DNA of 64,000 nucleotides from NCBI RefSeq assembly GCF_900110035.1, contig NZ_FOCF01000005.1:1-64000 (forward strand), written 5' to 3'. Below the pieces are notes generated by a model, which made no database searches, was not told where the DNA came from, and saw nothing but the letters and a program-made list of their open reading frames with translations. This document shows positions 24,387 through 35,162 of the stretch, in pieces. The first letter of the stretch is position 1. Each line of letters opens with the position of its first letter. This DNA comes from Sphingomonas gellani. GTDB lineage: Bacteria; Pseudomonadota; Alphaproteobacteria; Sphingomonadales; Sphingomonadaceae. Made by a program: the position numbers and the translations under genes.

Positions 24387-25556
24387 ATGGCGGCGGTCGC
24401 CGGCAGGACCGCGTGGTCGTCGGACCCGATCCGCGGCGTCCGGCTGGAGGGGCTGGATGTATGGCGCACGATGCTGACGATCGCGGGCGTGGCCCTTCAC
24501 GCGACCATGCTGCGCCCCGACCTGCCCCTGTACGTCGGCATCTCAATCGTGTCAGAGGCGTTCCGCATGGGGACATTCGTGCTGATCTCCGGGCTGCTCG
24601 CGGGTATCTCGCTGGCCCGCCATCCCACCCATGTCTGGTTCAAGCGGAGGCTGGCGCAGATCGGCATACCCATGGCGTTCGGCTGGTTCGTGCTGTGCCC
24701 GTTCATGGGCGTGGTGCTCGCCCGGATGCTGCCGGCGGCGCGCATCGGTGCAGGCTGGCCGCCGTTCGATTGGCACCACATCTGGTTCCTGGTGGGGCTG
24801 CTCCTCTACACACCCGTTGCTTGCGCGGTGGACCGGTTCGCCGCTCGGTCGGCCCTGTTCGATGAGCTGGACCACGCAGGCTTGCACGGCGCGACGATCC
24901 GCGGCCTCTATTATGTCGTTCTGCCGCTCGCGACCTTCTGGATCATGGCGCTGGTCGCCGCGATCGTACTGCATACGACGCCGCCGTCCCTGATCCGCAT
25001 GATGTCGCAGTGGAAGCTGATCCTCGGCTACCTGCCCCTGTTCGTCACGGGGCTGACGATCGCACGATCGGCCGCGGTACGCGGAGCGATCGCGGAGCGG
25101 CTGTGGCCGGCGGTCGCCATCCTTGTCGCCATGCTGCTTCTTTATGCGGCATGGTATGGCTGGCTGTGCTTCACACCATGGGGCCGGGATCATGCCGCGT
25201 TGCAGGGAGTGGTGAGAGCCGTTGCCATGGCCTGGTGCCCGCCCGCCGTCGGCGCGCTGGTCCTGCGCTCCGCCGCGGCAGGGGGTGTCAGCTCGCCCCT
25301 GTTCCGCACGCTGGGCGATGCATCGATGACCATGTACATCGTGCATTATCCGATCCTGTTCGCTGTCAACGCCGCCTTCGCCTGGGTCGCGCTTCCCGAA
25401 TATGGCGAGTACTTCGCCGCGTTCGTCATTGGCCTTGCCGGCTCCTACGCCGTTCACCGCTATCTGGTGTGCCGCAGCCGTGTCTGGGGTCTGTTGCTCA
25501 ACGGCCGCATGGCCACGTCATCCGCTCCCCGCGCAACCGGCTTCGTCGCCACCTGA
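24387..25556 (+). CDS. Acyltransferase 3 family membrane protein, partner of the SGNH hydrolase
   Basis: 389 residues from the ATG at 24387, one base after the preceding stop; an earlier in-frame TTG overlaps that gene. The AT3 hallmark is near the N-terminus: 'VRLEGLDVWRTMLTIAGVAL' followed by the conserved His (HATML). About ten membrane helices follow ('FRMGTFVLISGLLAGISLAR', 'WHHIWFLVGLLLYTPVA', 'MTMYIVHYPILFAVNAAFAW'). It would carry acyl groups across the inner membrane to surface sugars or lipids. Operon with the SGNH gene is clear from spacing. Confidence 0.85.
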   Translation: MAAVAGRTAWSSDPIRGVRLEGLDVWRTMLTIAGVALHATMLRPDLPLYVGISIVSEAFRMGTFVLISGLLAGISLARHPTHVWFKRRLAQIGIPMAFGWFVLCPFMGVVLARMLPAARIGAGWPPFDWHHIWFLVGLLLYTPVACAVDRFAARSALFDELDHAGLHGATIRGLYYVVLPLATFWIMALVAAIVLHTTPPSLIRMMSQWKLILGYLPLFVTGLTIARSAAVRGAIAERLWPAVAILVAMLLLYAAWYGWLCFTPWGRDHAALQGVVRAVAMAWCPPAVGALVLRSAAAGGVSSPLFRTLGDASMTMYIVHYPILFAVNAAFAWVALPEYGEYFAAFVIGLAGSYAVHRYLVCRSRVWGLLLNGRMATSSAPRATGFVAT

Positions 25557-25690
25557 CCCTTTCCCCGCAGGCGATCGGTTGCTAAGGGCCGCGCCAGACG
25601 CGCTTTCTCCCGCGTGCGTGCCCGTGCGGTGCCTCCTTGCCCCGCCTCCTCGGGTGCGGCCCATGCGGGTGATTTCAGGAAAGGACCCCC

Positions 25691-28381
25691 ATGACCGCCA
25701 TCGGCCAGGACACGCTCGGCACCCGCTCCACCCTTCAGGCCGGCGGCAAGAGCTACGACTATTTCTCGCTCGCCAAGGCCGCCGAAAAGTTCGGCGACAT
25801 CAGCCGCCTGCCCTTCTCCATGAAGGTGCTGCTGGAGAACATGCTCCGGTTCGAGGACGGCGTGACCGTCACGGCCGAGGATGTGCAGGCGATCGTGGAC
25901 TGGCAGAAGGACCCGGTGGCTCCGAACCGGGAGATTCAGTATCGCCCCGCGCGCGTGCTGATGCAGGATTTCACCGGCGTCCCCTGCGTCGTCGACCTGG
26001 CCGCGATGCGTGACGCGATCACGAAGCTGGGCGGCAATGCGGCAAAGATCAATCCGCAGGTCCCCGTCCACCTGGTCATCGACCACTCTGTCATGGTGGA
26101 CGAGTTCGGCACGCCGCAGGCGCTGGCCGACAACATGGAGCTGGAATATCAGCGCAACGGGGAGCGCTACGAATTCCTGAAGTGGGGCAGCAAGGCGCTG
26201 AACAACTTCCAGGTCGTGCCCCCGGGCACCGGCATCTGCCACCAGGTCAATCTGGAATATATCGGCCAGGCGGTGTGGTCCTCCACCGAATCCGGTCAGC
26301 ATGCAAAGGGCGAGAACGCGATCGCGTACCCCGACACGCTGGTCGGCACCGACAGCCACACCACCATGATCAACGGCCTGGGCGTGCTGGGCTGGGGCGT
26401 GGGCGGCATCGAGGCGGAGGCCGCGATGCTGGGCCAGCCGGTGTCGATGCTGATCCCCGAGGTCGTCGGGTTCAAACTGACCGGCGAGCTGAAGGAGGGC
26501 ATCACCGCCACCGACCTGGTGCTGACCGTCACCCAGATGCTGCGCAAGAAGGGCGTGGTGGGCCGCTTCGTCGAGTTCTACGGCCCGGGCCTCGGCTCCA
26601 TGACGCTCGCGGATCGCGCGACCATCGCCAACATGGCCCCGGAATATGGCGCGACCTGCGGCTTCTTCCCGATCGACGAGCGCACGCTCGACTATATGCG
26701 CCTGACCGCGCGGCCAGAGGAATCGATCCAGCTGGTCGAAGCCTATGCAAAGGCGAACGGCTTCTGGCGCCACGCCGACAGCCCCGATCCCGTGTTCACC
26801 GACACGCTGGAACTGGACATGGGCACCGTGGTCCCGTCTCTCGCCGGTCCGAAGCGCCCGCAGGACAAGGTCGCGTTGACCAAGGTCGATGAGGTGTTCA
26901 ACGGCGACCTGTTCAAGATCTACCACAAGGAGCGGCCGCAGCGCGTGCCCGTGGCCGACCGCGGTCATGACATCGGCGACGGCGACGTCGTGATCGCCGC
27001 GATCACGTCGTGCACCAACACCTCCAATCCCTCCGTGCTGGTCGCCGCCGGCCTCGTTGCCCGCAAGGCTCGCGAAAAGGGCCTGAAGCCCAAGCCGTGG
27101 GTGAAGACCTCGCTCGCCCCCGGATCGCAGGTCGTCACCGACTATCTGACAAAGGCGGGCCTGACCGAGGACCTCGACGCGATGGGCTTCAACCTGGTCG
27201 GCTATGGCTGCACCACCTGCATCGGCAATTCGGGCCCGCTGCCCGGCCCGATCAGCGAGGCGATCAACAGCAACGACTTGGTCGCCGCCTCCGTCCTGTC
27301 GGGCAACCGTAACTTCGAGGGGCGCGTGTCGCCGGACGTGCGCGCCAACTTCCTCGCCAGCCCGCCGCTGGTCGTCGCCTATGCGTTGAAGGGTACCGTG
27401 ACCGAGGACATGGCCGAAACCGCCATCGGCCAGGGCTCTGATGGGCAGGACGTATTCCTGCGCGACATCTGGCCGACGAACGACGAGGTCGCGTCGATGA
27501 TGAACGCCAACATCGACGACACCATGTTCCGCAACCGCTACGGCGACGTGTATCGCGGCGACGAGAAGTGGTCGGGCATCGACGTCACCGGCTCCGACAC
27601 CTACAGCTGGAGCAGCGGGTCGACCTACATCGCCAACCCGCCTTATTTCGACGGCATGGAGATGACGCCGAAGCCCGTCACCGACATCGTGGACGCGAAG
27701 CCGCTGGCGATCCTGGGCGACTCGATCACCACCGACCACATCAGCCCGGCGGGCAGCATCAAGGCGGACAGCCCGGCCGGCAAGTGGCTGTCGGAGCGGC
27801 AGGTCGCACGCGGCGACTTCAACAGCTATGGTGCGCGTCGCGGTAACGACCATGTCATGGTTCGCGGCACCTTCGCCAACATCCGCATCCGCAACGAGAT
27901 GGTGCCCGGCGTCGAGGGCGGCATGAGCCGTTACGGCACCGAGATCATGCCGATCTACGACGCGGCAATGCGGCACAAGGCCGACGGGACGCCGCTGGTC
28001 GTTGTCGCGGGCAAGGAATACGGCACCGGTTCGTCGCGCGACTGGGCGGCGAAGGGCACCAACCTGCTCGGCGTGCGTACGGTGATCGCCGAGAGCTTCG
28101 AGCGTATCCATCGGTCCAATCTGGTCGGCATGGGCGTTCTGCCGCTCCAGTTCGCGGACGGCGTGACGCGCCAGACGCTGAACCTGACCGGCGACGAGAC
28201 CTTCACCATCGAGAACGTCGCCGGCCTGCGCCCGCGTCAGGACGTCACCGTCAAGCTGACCCGCGCTGACGGTTCGACCGAGACGTTCCAGGCCCGTTGC
28301 CGGATCGATACCGTCAACGAACTGGATTACTTCCTGAACGGCGGGATTCTGCAGTACGTCCTGCGCAAGCTGGCAGCCTAA
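25691..28381 (+). CDS. acnA: Aconitate hydratase A
   Basis: 896 residues, full length for the AcnA/IRP1 type. It interconverts citrate and isocitrate in the TCA cycle. [4Fe-4S] ligands are in '[12 protein letters not shown]' and '[12 protein letters not shown]'. Substrate-binding blocks are '[20 protein letters not shown]', '[16 protein letters not shown]', '[20 protein letters not shown]' and '[17 protein letters not shown]'. The gene stands alone, with AGGAAAGGA upstream and a strong hairpin downstream. Confidence 0.98.
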   Translation: MTAIGQDTLGTRSTLQAGGKSYDYFSLAKAAEKFGDISRLPFSMKVLLENMLRFEDGVTVTAEDVQAIVDWQKDPVAPNREIQYRPARVLMQDFTGVPCVVDLAAMRDAITKLGGNAAKINPQVPVHLVIDHSVMVDEFGTPQALADNMELEYQRNGERYEFLKWGSKALNNFQVVPPGTGICHQVNLEYIGQAVWSSTESGQHAKGENAIAYPDTLVGTDSHTTMINGLGVLGWGVGGIEAEAAMLGQPVSMLIPEVVGFKLTGELKEGITATDLVLTVTQMLRKKGVVGRFVEFYGPGLGSMTLADRATIANMAPEYGATCGFFPIDERTLDYMRLTARPEESIQLVEAYAKANGFWRHADSPDPVFTDTLELDMGTVVPSLAGPKRPQDKVALTKVDEVFNGDLFKIYHKERPQRVPVADRGHDIGDGDVVIAAITSCTNTSNPSVLVAAGLVARKAREKGLKPKPWVKTSLAPGSQVVTDYLTKAGLTEDLDAMGFNLVGYGCTTCIGNSGPLPGPISEAINSNDLVAASVLSGNRNFEGRVSPDVRANFLASPPLVVAYALKGTVTEDMAETAIGQGSDGQDVFLRDIWPTNDEVASMMNANIDDTMFRNRYGDVYRGDEKWSGIDVTGSDTYSWSSGSTYIANPPYFDGMEMTPKPVTDIVDAKPLAILGDSITTDHISPAGSIKADSPAGKWLSERQVARGDFNSYGARRGNDHVMVRGTFANIRIRNEMVPGVEGGMSRYGTEIMPIYDAAMRHKADGTPLVVVAGKEYGTGSSRDWAAKGTNLLGVRTVIAESFERIHRSNLVGMGVLPLQFADGVTRQTLNLTGDETFTIENVAGLRPRQDVTVKLTRADGSTETFQARCRIDTVNELDYFLNGGILQYVLRKLAA

Positions 28382-28397
28382 GCGGCTTGATCGACTC

Positions 28398-28435
28398 GAC
28401 CCGCCGGTGCGTTGCATTCGACGCACCGGCGGGTC
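28398..28435 (+). terminator. Hairpin after acnA
   Basis: A perfect 15-bp stem: GACCCGCCGGTGCGT (28398-28412) with ACGCACCGGCGGGTC (28421-28435), 8-base loop. There is no T tract, so it may be a weak terminator or an mRNA-stabilising hairpin. Confidence 0.65.
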
Positions 28436-28444
28436 GGCGTACGG

Positions 28445-28645
28445 TCATCCCTCGACACGTCGGTACCCGATCGCGGCTCCTACCGAATTTTCCGGCTCGA
28501 GATGCGCCAGCCAAGTCTCACCTAGCATCCGGACCAACGCCGGGTTTAGAAGCCCCGCATCCAGCAGCTCGCGCGCCGTCACCACCGCAAGCTCAAGAGG
28601 CTTTCCTGCTGGGTGATCGAGGCGAGGTGCCATCGCAAGTGTCAT
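28445..28645 (-). CDS. Small hypothetical protein
   Basis: 66 residues (MTLAMAPRLDHPAGKPLELA..., 'ARELLDAGLLNPALVRMLGE', 'TWLAHLEPENSVGAAIGYRR'). Composition and helix pattern look like real protein, and it lies 10 bases after the stop of the broken gene on the same strand, as an operon partner would. No family recognised; weak ribosome-binding site. Confidence 0.45.
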   Translation of the reverse strand: MTLAMAPRLDHPAGKPLELAVVTARELLDAGLLNPALVRMLGETWLAHLEPENSVGAAIGYRRVEG

Positions 28646-28655
28646 TTCTCTAGCT

Positions 28656-29060
28656 TTATCTGATGCGATCGACGGGTTCCGCGTCAGGAATCATGTCTAA
28701 GACTGACATTGCCCAAATCCGGCAACCGAACAGCCCAGCATAATCTTGAGTTGCGCCAAACAGGATACAGGTCGTAGACTCAGGTCTGAAATCCTCGAGA
28801 GTAGCATCAGGATTGTGGTCGGCGTGCTTGAAGAAGTTGGACCACTGCTTCTGTATGGGTCGCCATTCGCGAACGAAGCCGGGGCGAACGCGATCTCGGA
28901 TCATGCCGCCGAAGGTGGCAATACCACGCGCCGCCGCCATGCCACCCAGCATCTCCGCCGCAGCCCAGGTCAACAGGTTGGCCGCGACGCTTTATCTGCT
29001 GCCCAGCACGAGATCGATCGCTACAGTTGTTTCCTGCCGGACCGCCTCTTGCCTGGACAC
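28656..29060 (-). pseudogene. Hypothetical 'FKHAD' protein gene broken by an in-frame stop
   Basis: The frame starts with GTG near 29060 and reads 'RQEAVRQETTVAIDLVLGSR' to a TAA at 28994-28992. It then continues in the same frame as 'SVAANLLTWAAAEMLGGMAA', 'WSNFFKHADHNPDATLEDF' and on to 28656. The whole resembles a family of uncharacterised proteins of about 140-200 residues with an AIDL...L start and an F(F/Y)KHAD motif. Without the N-terminal part only a TTG start at 28973 is available. The decamer CAGATAAAGC is present at both the internal and the final stop. A nonsense mutation is the simplest reading. Confidence 0.5.
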
Positions 29061-29107
29061 GGACTGGCTTGAAAAGGGGGTTGCGTTCGTGGTTGCCGCC
29101 CCAACCG

Positions 29108-30535
29108 TCACACCCGCGCCCGGTTGCGCGCATAAAGGAAGTACACCGCCAGCCCGATCGCGTTCCAGGCGAAGAAGGCGACCTGCGTCACCACCTGCAG
29201 GCTGGTGAACAGGTACAGGCAGCCGCCGATCGCCAGCGGCGCGATCAGCCATGCGGCGGGCGTGCGGAACGGGCGCCGCATCTCCGGATCGCGCCGACGT
29301 GACACCAGCACGCACGCGGCCACCGCAACGAACGCGCATAGCGTGCCGGCATTGGCCAGGCTGGCGATCACATCCAGCGGCACCAACCCCGCGATGACCG
29401 CCACCAGGATCGCGGTCACCAGCGTGATCCGGACCGGCGTTCCGCGCTTGGACACGCGGGCCAGTCCATGCGGCAGGAAGCCATCGCGCGCCATGACCAG
29501 AAAGATGCGGCTTTGCCCGTACAGGAACGCCAGCAGCACCGTCGGCAATGCGATCGCCGCCGCCAGTCCGACGATCGTCGCCACACCGCCACGCCCCAGT
29601 TCGCGCAGGATCAGCGCGAGCGGCTCCGCGCTGTTGGAGAAGCGCGCGAACGGCACCGCGCCGACTGCGGCAGCGGCCACGACCAGATAGATCAGCGTGC
29701 ACGCCAGCATCGACCCGACGATACCGATCGCCAGGTCGCGGTCGGGACGCTTGGTCTCCTCCGCCGCGGTGGAGATCGCGTCGAAGCCATAGAATGCGAA
29801 AAAGATGATCGCCGCCGCGCCCATCACCCCGAACTTGACCCCGCCGGCCCCCGCCACGCTGCCATAGCCATAGGGTGTGAAGGGGTGCAGGTTGGCCGGG
29901 TCGAAGGCGGGCAGCGCGACCGCGACGAACAGCGCCAGCGTCGCGAGCTTTAGCACCACCAGCGCGGTGTTCACCCGCGCGCTTTCCCGCGTGCCCAGCA
30001 TCAGCAGCCCGGCGACCAGCGCGATGATGACGATGGCGGGCAGGTTGATGACGCCGCCCAAAGCCGGGCCGTTGGCGAGGGCCGGCGGCAGGTCCAGCCC
30101 GAACCAGCGCAGCGCCCCGACGGCGTAGCCGGACCAGCCGACCGCCACCGTCGACACGACCAGTGAGTATTCGAGGATCAGGCTCCACCCCACGATCCAG
30201 GCGATCACCTCCCCCAGCACCGCATAGCTGTAGGTATAGGCGCTGCCGCTCGCAGGAATCGCGCTCGCCATTTCGGCATAACACAGCGCAGCGCATGCGC
30301 AGATCGCCCCCGCGATGGCGAAGCTGACCAGCACGGCCGGGCCGGCCCGGTCGGCACCCACGCCGATCAGGGTCAGGATGCCGGTGCCGACGATCGCGCC
30401 GATCCCCAGCGCGACCAGGTGGGGCCATGACAGGGTACGCGCCAACGCCTCTCCGCTCTCCGGCATCATCGCGCCCATCGGCTTGCGCCGCCAAATGCTC
30501 ACCTGCCGTTCCCCTAGTTTCCCTATCGCCTTCAT
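29108..30535 (-). CDS. APC-family amino acid permease
   Basis: 475 residues from the ATG at 30535 (an in-frame ATG at 30559 is also possible). Twelve or more membrane helices. The first carries the family's 'LGIGAIVGTGILTLIGVGA', and others include 'IFFAFYGFDAISTAAEETKR' and 'FLYGQSRIFLVMARDGFLP'. This is the pattern of the cationic amino acid transporter group (YfnA/CAT-like), which imports amino acids with protons. It is transcribed away from the GNAT gene. Family confident, substrate not. Confidence 0.9.
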   Translation of the reverse strand: MKAIGKLGERQVSIWRRKPMGAMMPESGEALARTLSWPHLVALGIGAIVGTGILTLIGVGADRAGPAVLVSFAIAGAICACAALCYAEMASAIPASGSAYTYSYAVLGEVIAWIVGWSLILEYSLVVSTVAVGWSGYAVGALRWFGLDLPPALANGPALGGVINLPAIVIIALVAGLLMLGTRESARVNTALVVLKLATLALFVAVALPAFDPANLHPFTPYGYGSVAGAGGVKFGVMGAAAIIFFAFYGFDAISTAAEETKRPDRDLAIGIVGSMLACTLIYLVVAAAAVGAVPFARFSNSAEPLALILRELGRGGVATIVGLAAAIALPTVLLAFLYGQSRIFLVMARDGFLPHGLARVSKRGTPVRITLVTAILVAVIAGLVPLDVIASLANAGTLCAFVAVAACVLVSRRRDPEMRRPFRTPAAWLIAPLAIGGCLYLFTSLQVVTQVAFFAWNAIGLAVYFLYARNRARV

Positions 30536-30615
30536 GCGGTTGCGCGGCGTGTCCGGCAAGCCTGCCTGTCCGACAGACCTCTTGCGGCGCTGGCCGCGCG
30601 ATCTAGGGTCTGCGC

Positions 30616-31125
30616 ATGACCGACACCGCGTTGCCAGCCGAGTCCGCCAAATCCGGCTTCCAGTTGATGATCCGCGCCGCGCGGGCGTCCGACCTGCCGG
30701 TGATCGTGCAACTTCTCCACGACGATCATAACGGGCGCCTGCGGGAGGATCCGAGCGAGCCGCTGGACCCGCGCTACGCCGCCGGGTTCGACGTGATCGC
30801 CGCCTCTCCGGACCAACTGCTCGCCGTGGCGGAGCGGAACGGTGTCGTGGTCGGCACGATGCAGCTCAGTTTCCTGCCCGGCATCGCGTTTCGCGGTGCC
30901 TGGCGGATGCAGATCGAATCGGTGCGTATCGCGAGCAGCCTGCGCGGCCAGGGATTGGGCGCCGTGATGATCGACTGGGCGATCGAGCGGGCGCGGGAGC
31001 GGGACTGCAAGATGGTGCAGCTGACATCGCAACTCGACCGCACCGACGCGCACCGCTTCTACGAGCGGCTCGGCTTCAGCCGCAGCCACGCCGGGTTCAA
31101 GCTGCGGCTCGGCCCCGCATCCTGA
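30616..31125 (+). CDS. GNAT-family N-acetyltransferase
   Basis: 169 residues. The acetyl-CoA loop is 'VRIASSLRGQGLGAVMIDWA' (R/Q-x-x-G-x-G/A), preceded by 'GVVVGTMQLSFLPGIA' and followed by 'AHRFYERLGFSRSHAGFKL'. This is a compact single-domain enzyme. Substrate is unknown; the type is often annotated as histone acetyltransferase HPA2-like, but that says little about function. It ends 12 bases before the convergent amidohydrolase gene. Confidence 0.88.
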   Translation: MTDTALPAESAKSGFQLMIRAARASDLPVIVQLLHDDHNGRLREDPSEPLDPRYAAGFDVIAASPDQLLAVAERNGVVVGTMQLSFLPGIAFRGAWRMQIESVRIASSLRGQGLGAVMIDWAIERARERDCKMVQLTSQLDRTDAHRFYERLGFSRSHAGFKLRLGPAS

Positions 31126-31137
31126 CCGGAACCGCGC

Positions 31138-32805
31138 CTACTTCCGCTCCCATACCTTTTCGCCGCCGACCCAGGTTTCCTCCACCCGCGTCGCGCGCAG
31201 TTCGGTCGGGCTGGCCAGTGTCGGGTCGCGGTCGACGACGATGAAGTCGGCACGCTGGCCGGGCGCCAAACGGCCGAACTTGTCCTCCGCGAACCCGGCA
31301 TAGGCCGCGCCGCCGGTGAACGCCCACCACGCCTGTTCGCGGGTCACGCGCTCTTCCGGCCGCCAGCCGCCGAACGGCTGCCCGTCCGCGCCCTGCCGGG
31401 TGAACGCGGCGGCCCAGCCGGCCCAGGGATCGGGACGCTCGACCGGAAAGTCGGAACCGAAGGCAAGCTGCCCCCCGTTCTTCAGCACCGAATTCCACGC
31501 ATACGCCCCGGCCAGCCGCGCCGGACCCAGCCTTGCCTCCGCCATGACGCGGTCGCTGGTCTCGTGCGTCGGCTGCATGGAGGCGATGACGCCGTGCTTG
31601 CCCAGACGCGGCAGATCGACCGGGTCGACGATCTGAGCATGTTCGATGCGCCAGCGTCGATCGCCCTTGTACGTGTCCGACATCTCGTCGATCGCGTCGA
31701 GCACCTGCGCATTGGCGCGGTCGCCGATCGCGTGCACCGCGATCTGGAAATTGTCCATCGCCGCACGGCTCATCAGGTTGCGGATCACATCGTCCGACAT
31801 GAACCCCGCGCCCGATTGTCCCGGCGCATCGGCATAAGGCTGCTTCAGCCACGCGCCCCGCGACCCCAGCGCGCCGTCGGCATACAGCTTGACGCCGTTC
31901 AGCCGCAGCCGGTCGTTGTACAGCCATGGCGTCGGACCGGTGCCGCCGATCTGCACGGCCGTGTCGACGCCCATGCCATAGCTCATGATCCGCACGCGCA
32001 GCGCACCGACATCGCCCATCCGGCGATACGTCATCCAGTCGTCCAGGCTGGTGCCCATGTCCGCGACCGCTGTGACGCCATAGCCAAGAAGGATCGACTG
32101 CGCCTTGAGGAAGGCGGCGTTGCGATCCTTTGCCAACGGTGCCGGAACGACCTTTTGCACCAGCGCCTGCGCGGCATCGACGAACACGCCGGATGGCCTG
32201 GTGCCCGTCTTCTCGATGCGGCCGCCGGGCGGCGAGACGCTACGCACGGTCACCCCGGCCGCGGTCAAGGCGGCGGTGTTTCCCCAGGAGGCATGGCCAT
32301 CGGCGCGCGACAGCCACACCGGCCGGTCGGGCACCGCCATGTCCAGCTCCGCGGCGGTCGGGAAGCGGCCCAGGCCCCAGCTTTCCTGGTTCCAGCCGCC
32401 GCCGAGAAGCCATTTCCGTTCCGGATTTGCCTTTGCATAGGCGGCGATCGCGGCCTGCGCCTCGGCCAGAGAGTGGGTGTCAGACAGGTCCAATTCCAGC
32501 GCGCGGAAGCCGAGTTCCGTGACATGCCCATGCGCGTCGATCATGCCGGGCAGCAGCACGCGCCCCTTCATGTCCGCGCGCCAGTCCAGCTTTTCGGGCC
32601 GCTTGTCGCCCGACTTCATCAGCTTCGACACCTTGCCGTCTGGCGTCAGCAACAGGCCGGTGAAGTGGATCACCCGCCCGTCCTTGTCCAGCGTGATGCC
32701 GTTGACGTTATCGACCAGCGCGTCCGCGAACGCCGGGATCGGCAGCAGGCACAGAACGACAGGCATCATCAGCAGCGGAAGGCCCGCGATCGTCAGCATC
32801 CTCAT
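31138..32805 (-). CDS. Exported amidohydrolase family 3 protein (YtcJ-like)
   Basis: 555 residues with an N-terminal signal peptide ending near 'IPAFADALVDN'. Metal ligands of the amidohydrolase barrel: 'LPGMIDAHGHV', 'IAVHAIGDRAN', 'RRWRIEHAQIV', 'FGSDFPVE'. 'GVKLYADGALGSRGAW' is typical of the YtcJ/N-substituted formamide deformylase group (Amidohydro_3). It probably hydrolyses small amides or cyclic amides in the periplasm. Signal peptides are common in sphingomonad members of this family. Exact substrate unknown. Confidence 0.87.
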   Translation of the reverse strand: MRMLTIAGLPLLMMPVVLCLLPIPAFADALVDNVNGITLDKDGRVIHFTGLLLTPDGKVSKLMKSGDKRPEKLDWRADMKGRVLLPGMIDAHGHVTELGFRALELDLSDTHSLAEAQAAIAAYAKANPERKWLLGGGWNQESWGLGRFPTAAELDMAVPDRPVWLSRADGHASWGNTAALTAAGVTVRSVSPPGGRIEKTGTRPSGVFVDAAQALVQKVVPAPLAKDRNAAFLKAQSILLGYGVTAVADMGTSLDDWMTYRRMGDVGALRVRIMSYGMGVDTAVQIGGTGPTPWLYNDRLRLNGVKLYADGALGSRGAWLKQPYADAPGQSGAGFMSDDVIRNLMSRAAMDNFQIAVHAIGDRANAQVLDAIDEMSDTYKGDRRWRIEHAQIVDPVDLPRLGKHGVIASMQPTHETSDRVMAEARLGPARLAGAYAWNSVLKNGGQLAFGSDFPVERPDPWAGWAAAFTRQGADGQPFGGWRPEERVTREQAWWAFTGGAAYAGFAEDKFGRLAPGQRADFIVVDRDPTLASPTELRATRVEETWVGGEKVWERK

Positions 32806-32861
32806 GGCCAGCGCGCATAAGCGGTGTTTCCCCCTCGCGCCAGATGGTCTAGCCCACCGCC

Positions 32862-34103
32862 ATGGCCACCCAGCTCGCGAGCACCGCCCCCCTTCCCGTC
32901 GGCATCGACGACGTCCGCACCGCCCACGCCCGCATCCGCGATGCGATCGTCCGCACCCCGACGCTGGTCAGCCGCACGCTGTCCGCGCTGACCGGCGCCA
33001 CCGTGTACCTGAAGTTCGAAAATCTGCAGTTCACCGCCGCCTACAAGGAACGCGGCGCGCTCAACACGCTGCTGCAACTGTCGGACGCGGCGCGCGGGCC
33101 GGGCGTCATCGCCGCATCGGCCGGCAATCATGCGCAGGGGCTCGCCTATCACGCCAACCGGCTGGGCGTGCCCGCGACCATCGTGATGCCGCGCAACACG
33201 CCGATCGTGAAGGTGGTGCAGACGCAGGGCCACGGCGCCACCGTGATCCTCGAGGGGGACACGTTCGACGCCGCTTATGCCCATGCCCGCGTGCTGGAGG
33301 CGGAACGCGGGCTCACCTTCGTCCACCCCTTCGACGACCCCCGCATCATCGCGGGCGCGGGCACCACCGCGCTGGAGATGTTCGAGGATGTGCCGGACAT
33401 CGACACGCTGGTGACGCCGATCGGCGGCGGTGGCCTGATCTCCGGCATGGCTACGGTCGCCCGCGCGCAGGATCATGCGGTCGAGGTCGTGGGTGTGGAG
33501 GCGGAGCTGTTCCCCTCTATGTACAACCGCATCAACGGCACCTCCAAGCCGTGCGCCGGCGACACGCTGGCAGAGGGCATCGCGGTCAAGGAACCGGGCG
33601 GCATCACCAGCCGCATGGTGGCCAGCCTGGTGGACGACATCGTGCTGGTCGGCGAGCGCAGCCTGGAAGAGGCGGTCAGCCTGTTGCTCCAGATCGAGAA
33701 GACGGTGGTGGAGGGTGCAGGGGCCGCCGGCCTCGCCGCGCTGCTGGAGCATCCCGAACGCTTCCGCGGCCGAACGGTCGGCGTGGTGCTGTGCGGCGGC
33801 AATATCGACACGCGGCTGCTCGCCAACGTGCTGCTGCGCGATCTGGCACGATCCGGCCGCCTAGCGCGCCTGCGCATCCGGTTGCAGGATCAGCCGGGCG
33901 CCCTGTTCAATGTCGCCCGCATCTTCGAATCGCAGCGGGTCAACATCATCGAGGTGTATCACCAGCGGGTGTTCACCACCCTGCCGGCCAAGGGGCTGAT
34001 CACCGACATCGAGTGCGAAACCCGCGACCGCGCGCATCTCGACAGCCTGATCGCGGCGCTGCGGGCGGCGGGATACGAAACGGCGCAGGTCGAACTCGCC
34101 TGA
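32862..34103 (+). CDS. ilvA: Threonine ammonia-lyase with ACT-like domain
   Basis: 413 residues, the short form of the enzyme. PLP lysine in '[16 protein letters not shown]', phosphate-binding glycine loop '[15 protein letters not shown]', and a C-terminal ACT-like regulatory domain of about 75 residues ('[20 protein letters not shown]'). It deaminates threonine to 2-oxobutanoate, the first step to isoleucine, and may act on serine. The single ACT domain resembles the catabolic/allosteric short forms, so biosynthetic versus degradative role is not certain. Single gene. Confidence 0.93.
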   Translation: MATQLASTAPLPVGIDDVRTAHARIRDAIVRTPTLVSRTLSALTGATVYLKFENLQFTAAYKERGALNTLLQLSDAARGPGVIAASAGNHAQGLAYHANRLGVPATIVMPRNTPIVKVVQTQGHGATVILEGDTFDAAYAHARVLEAERGLTFVHPFDDPRIIAGAGTTALEMFEDVPDIDTLVTPIGGGGLISGMATVARAQDHAVEVVGVEAELFPSMYNRINGTSKPCAGDTLAEGIAVKEPGGITSRMVASLVDDIVLVGERSLEEAVSLLLQIEKTVVEGAGAAGLAALLEHPERFRGRTVGVVLCGGNIDTRLLANVLLRDLARSGRLARLRIRLQDQPGALFNVARIFESQRVNIIEVYHQRVFTTLPAKGLITDIECETRDRAHLDSLIAALRAAGYETAQVELA

Positions 34104-34224
34104 CCGCAAAGGCCGGCCGTCATTAACCCCCTTTGATGGTAAAGCCGCTTTTCATCACGGCTGCGGCTCCGCATATAGGTGGCGCCGCCGTTCCACCGTT
34201 CGCATCCAGGGAATTACAGCCAGC

Positions 34225-35004
34225 GTGACCGCGCCGTTCCGCTTTCCACGCTTCTTCGTCACCAGCCCGGCGCCCTGCCCCTATCTGCCTGGACGGCAGG
34301 AGCGGAAGGTGTTCACCGAACTGTCGGGCCCGAACGCGAACGAGTTGAACGACGCGCTGGGGCGGATCGGCTTTCGGCGCAGCCAGGGCGTCGCGTATCG
34401 CCCCTCCTGCGCGGGCTGCACCGCCTGTGTGTCGGTCCGGGTGGTCAATGATGAGTTTCAACCCAACGCCAGCCAGCGCAAGCTGCTCAAGCGCAACGCC
34501 GACCTGACGGTCAGCGCCTGCCGCGCCTGGTCCACCGACGAACAGTTCCAGCTGCTGCGCCACTATCTGTCGCGTCGGCATCCGGGCGGCGGCATGGCCG
34601 GCATGGACGAGGACGATTACGCCGACATGGTGGAGCACAGCCCCGTGCAATCCATGATTGTCGAATATCGCGAGCCGTCCAGCAACGGTCGCGGCCGCCT
34701 GGTCGGTGCGTGCCTGACCGATCGGCAGGCGGACGGGCTGTCGATGATCTACAGCTTCTTCGCGGCCGATGACGTGTCGCGGCCCGGTCTGGGCAACTTC
34801 ATCATCATGGACCACATCCTGCGCGCGCGGGAGGCCGGGCTGCCCTACGTCTATCTCGGCTATTGGGTGAAGGGATCGCAGCGCATGGCGTACAAGACCC
34901 GCTATCGCCCGCTGGAGGTGTTGGGCCCAGACGGATGGCGGCTGTTGTCCGACAACGATCTGCTTGCTGCGCCTACGGTGGATGTGGTCGAGCCGGTGGC
35001 GTGA
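34225..35004 (+). CDS. bpt: Aspartate/glutamate leucyl- or arginyltransferase (N-end rule)
   Basis: 259 residues, GTG start. N-terminal '[20 protein letters not shown]' and the Cys cluster '[14 protein letters not shown]' belong to the ATE/Bpt N-domain, and the C-domain shows '[20 protein letters not shown]' and '[20 protein letters not shown]'. It transfers an amino acid from aminoacyl-tRNA onto N-terminal Asp or Glu of proteins, marking them for ClpS/ClpAP. Most bacterial members use leucine (Bpt). Monocistronic. Confidence 0.93.
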   Translation: MTAPFRFPRFFVTSPAPCPYLPGRQERKVFTELSGPNANELNDALGRIGFRRSQGVAYRPSCAGCTACVSVRVVNDEFQPNASQRKLLKRNADLTVSACRAWSTDEQFQLLRHYLSRRHPGGGMAGMDEDDYADMVEHSPVQSMIVEYREPSSNGRGRLVGACLTDRQADGLSMIYSFFAADDVSRPGLGNFIIMDHILRAREAGLPYVYLGYWVKGSQRMAYKTRYRPLEVLGPDGWRLLSDNDLLAAPTVDVVEPVA

Positions 35005-35162
35005 TCGGTTAGGCTAGGCCCGATCGTCACTGAGCAAGGTGGCTGAAACGCGTGGGCCACTGCGCCTAAGACCCGAACACCAGTGTCTGCTTGGGCCAAA
35101 CGGTCGGGGTCGCACTTTGGACCCCAAGCCTGACCACTACGCATGACGGGAATGCCTCCGCC

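Noticed and set aside
25460..28426. A 988-codon open frame on the minus strand
   Set aside because: It lies antisense to acnA, whose motifs are unmistakable; long antisense frames are expected in GC-rich DNA.
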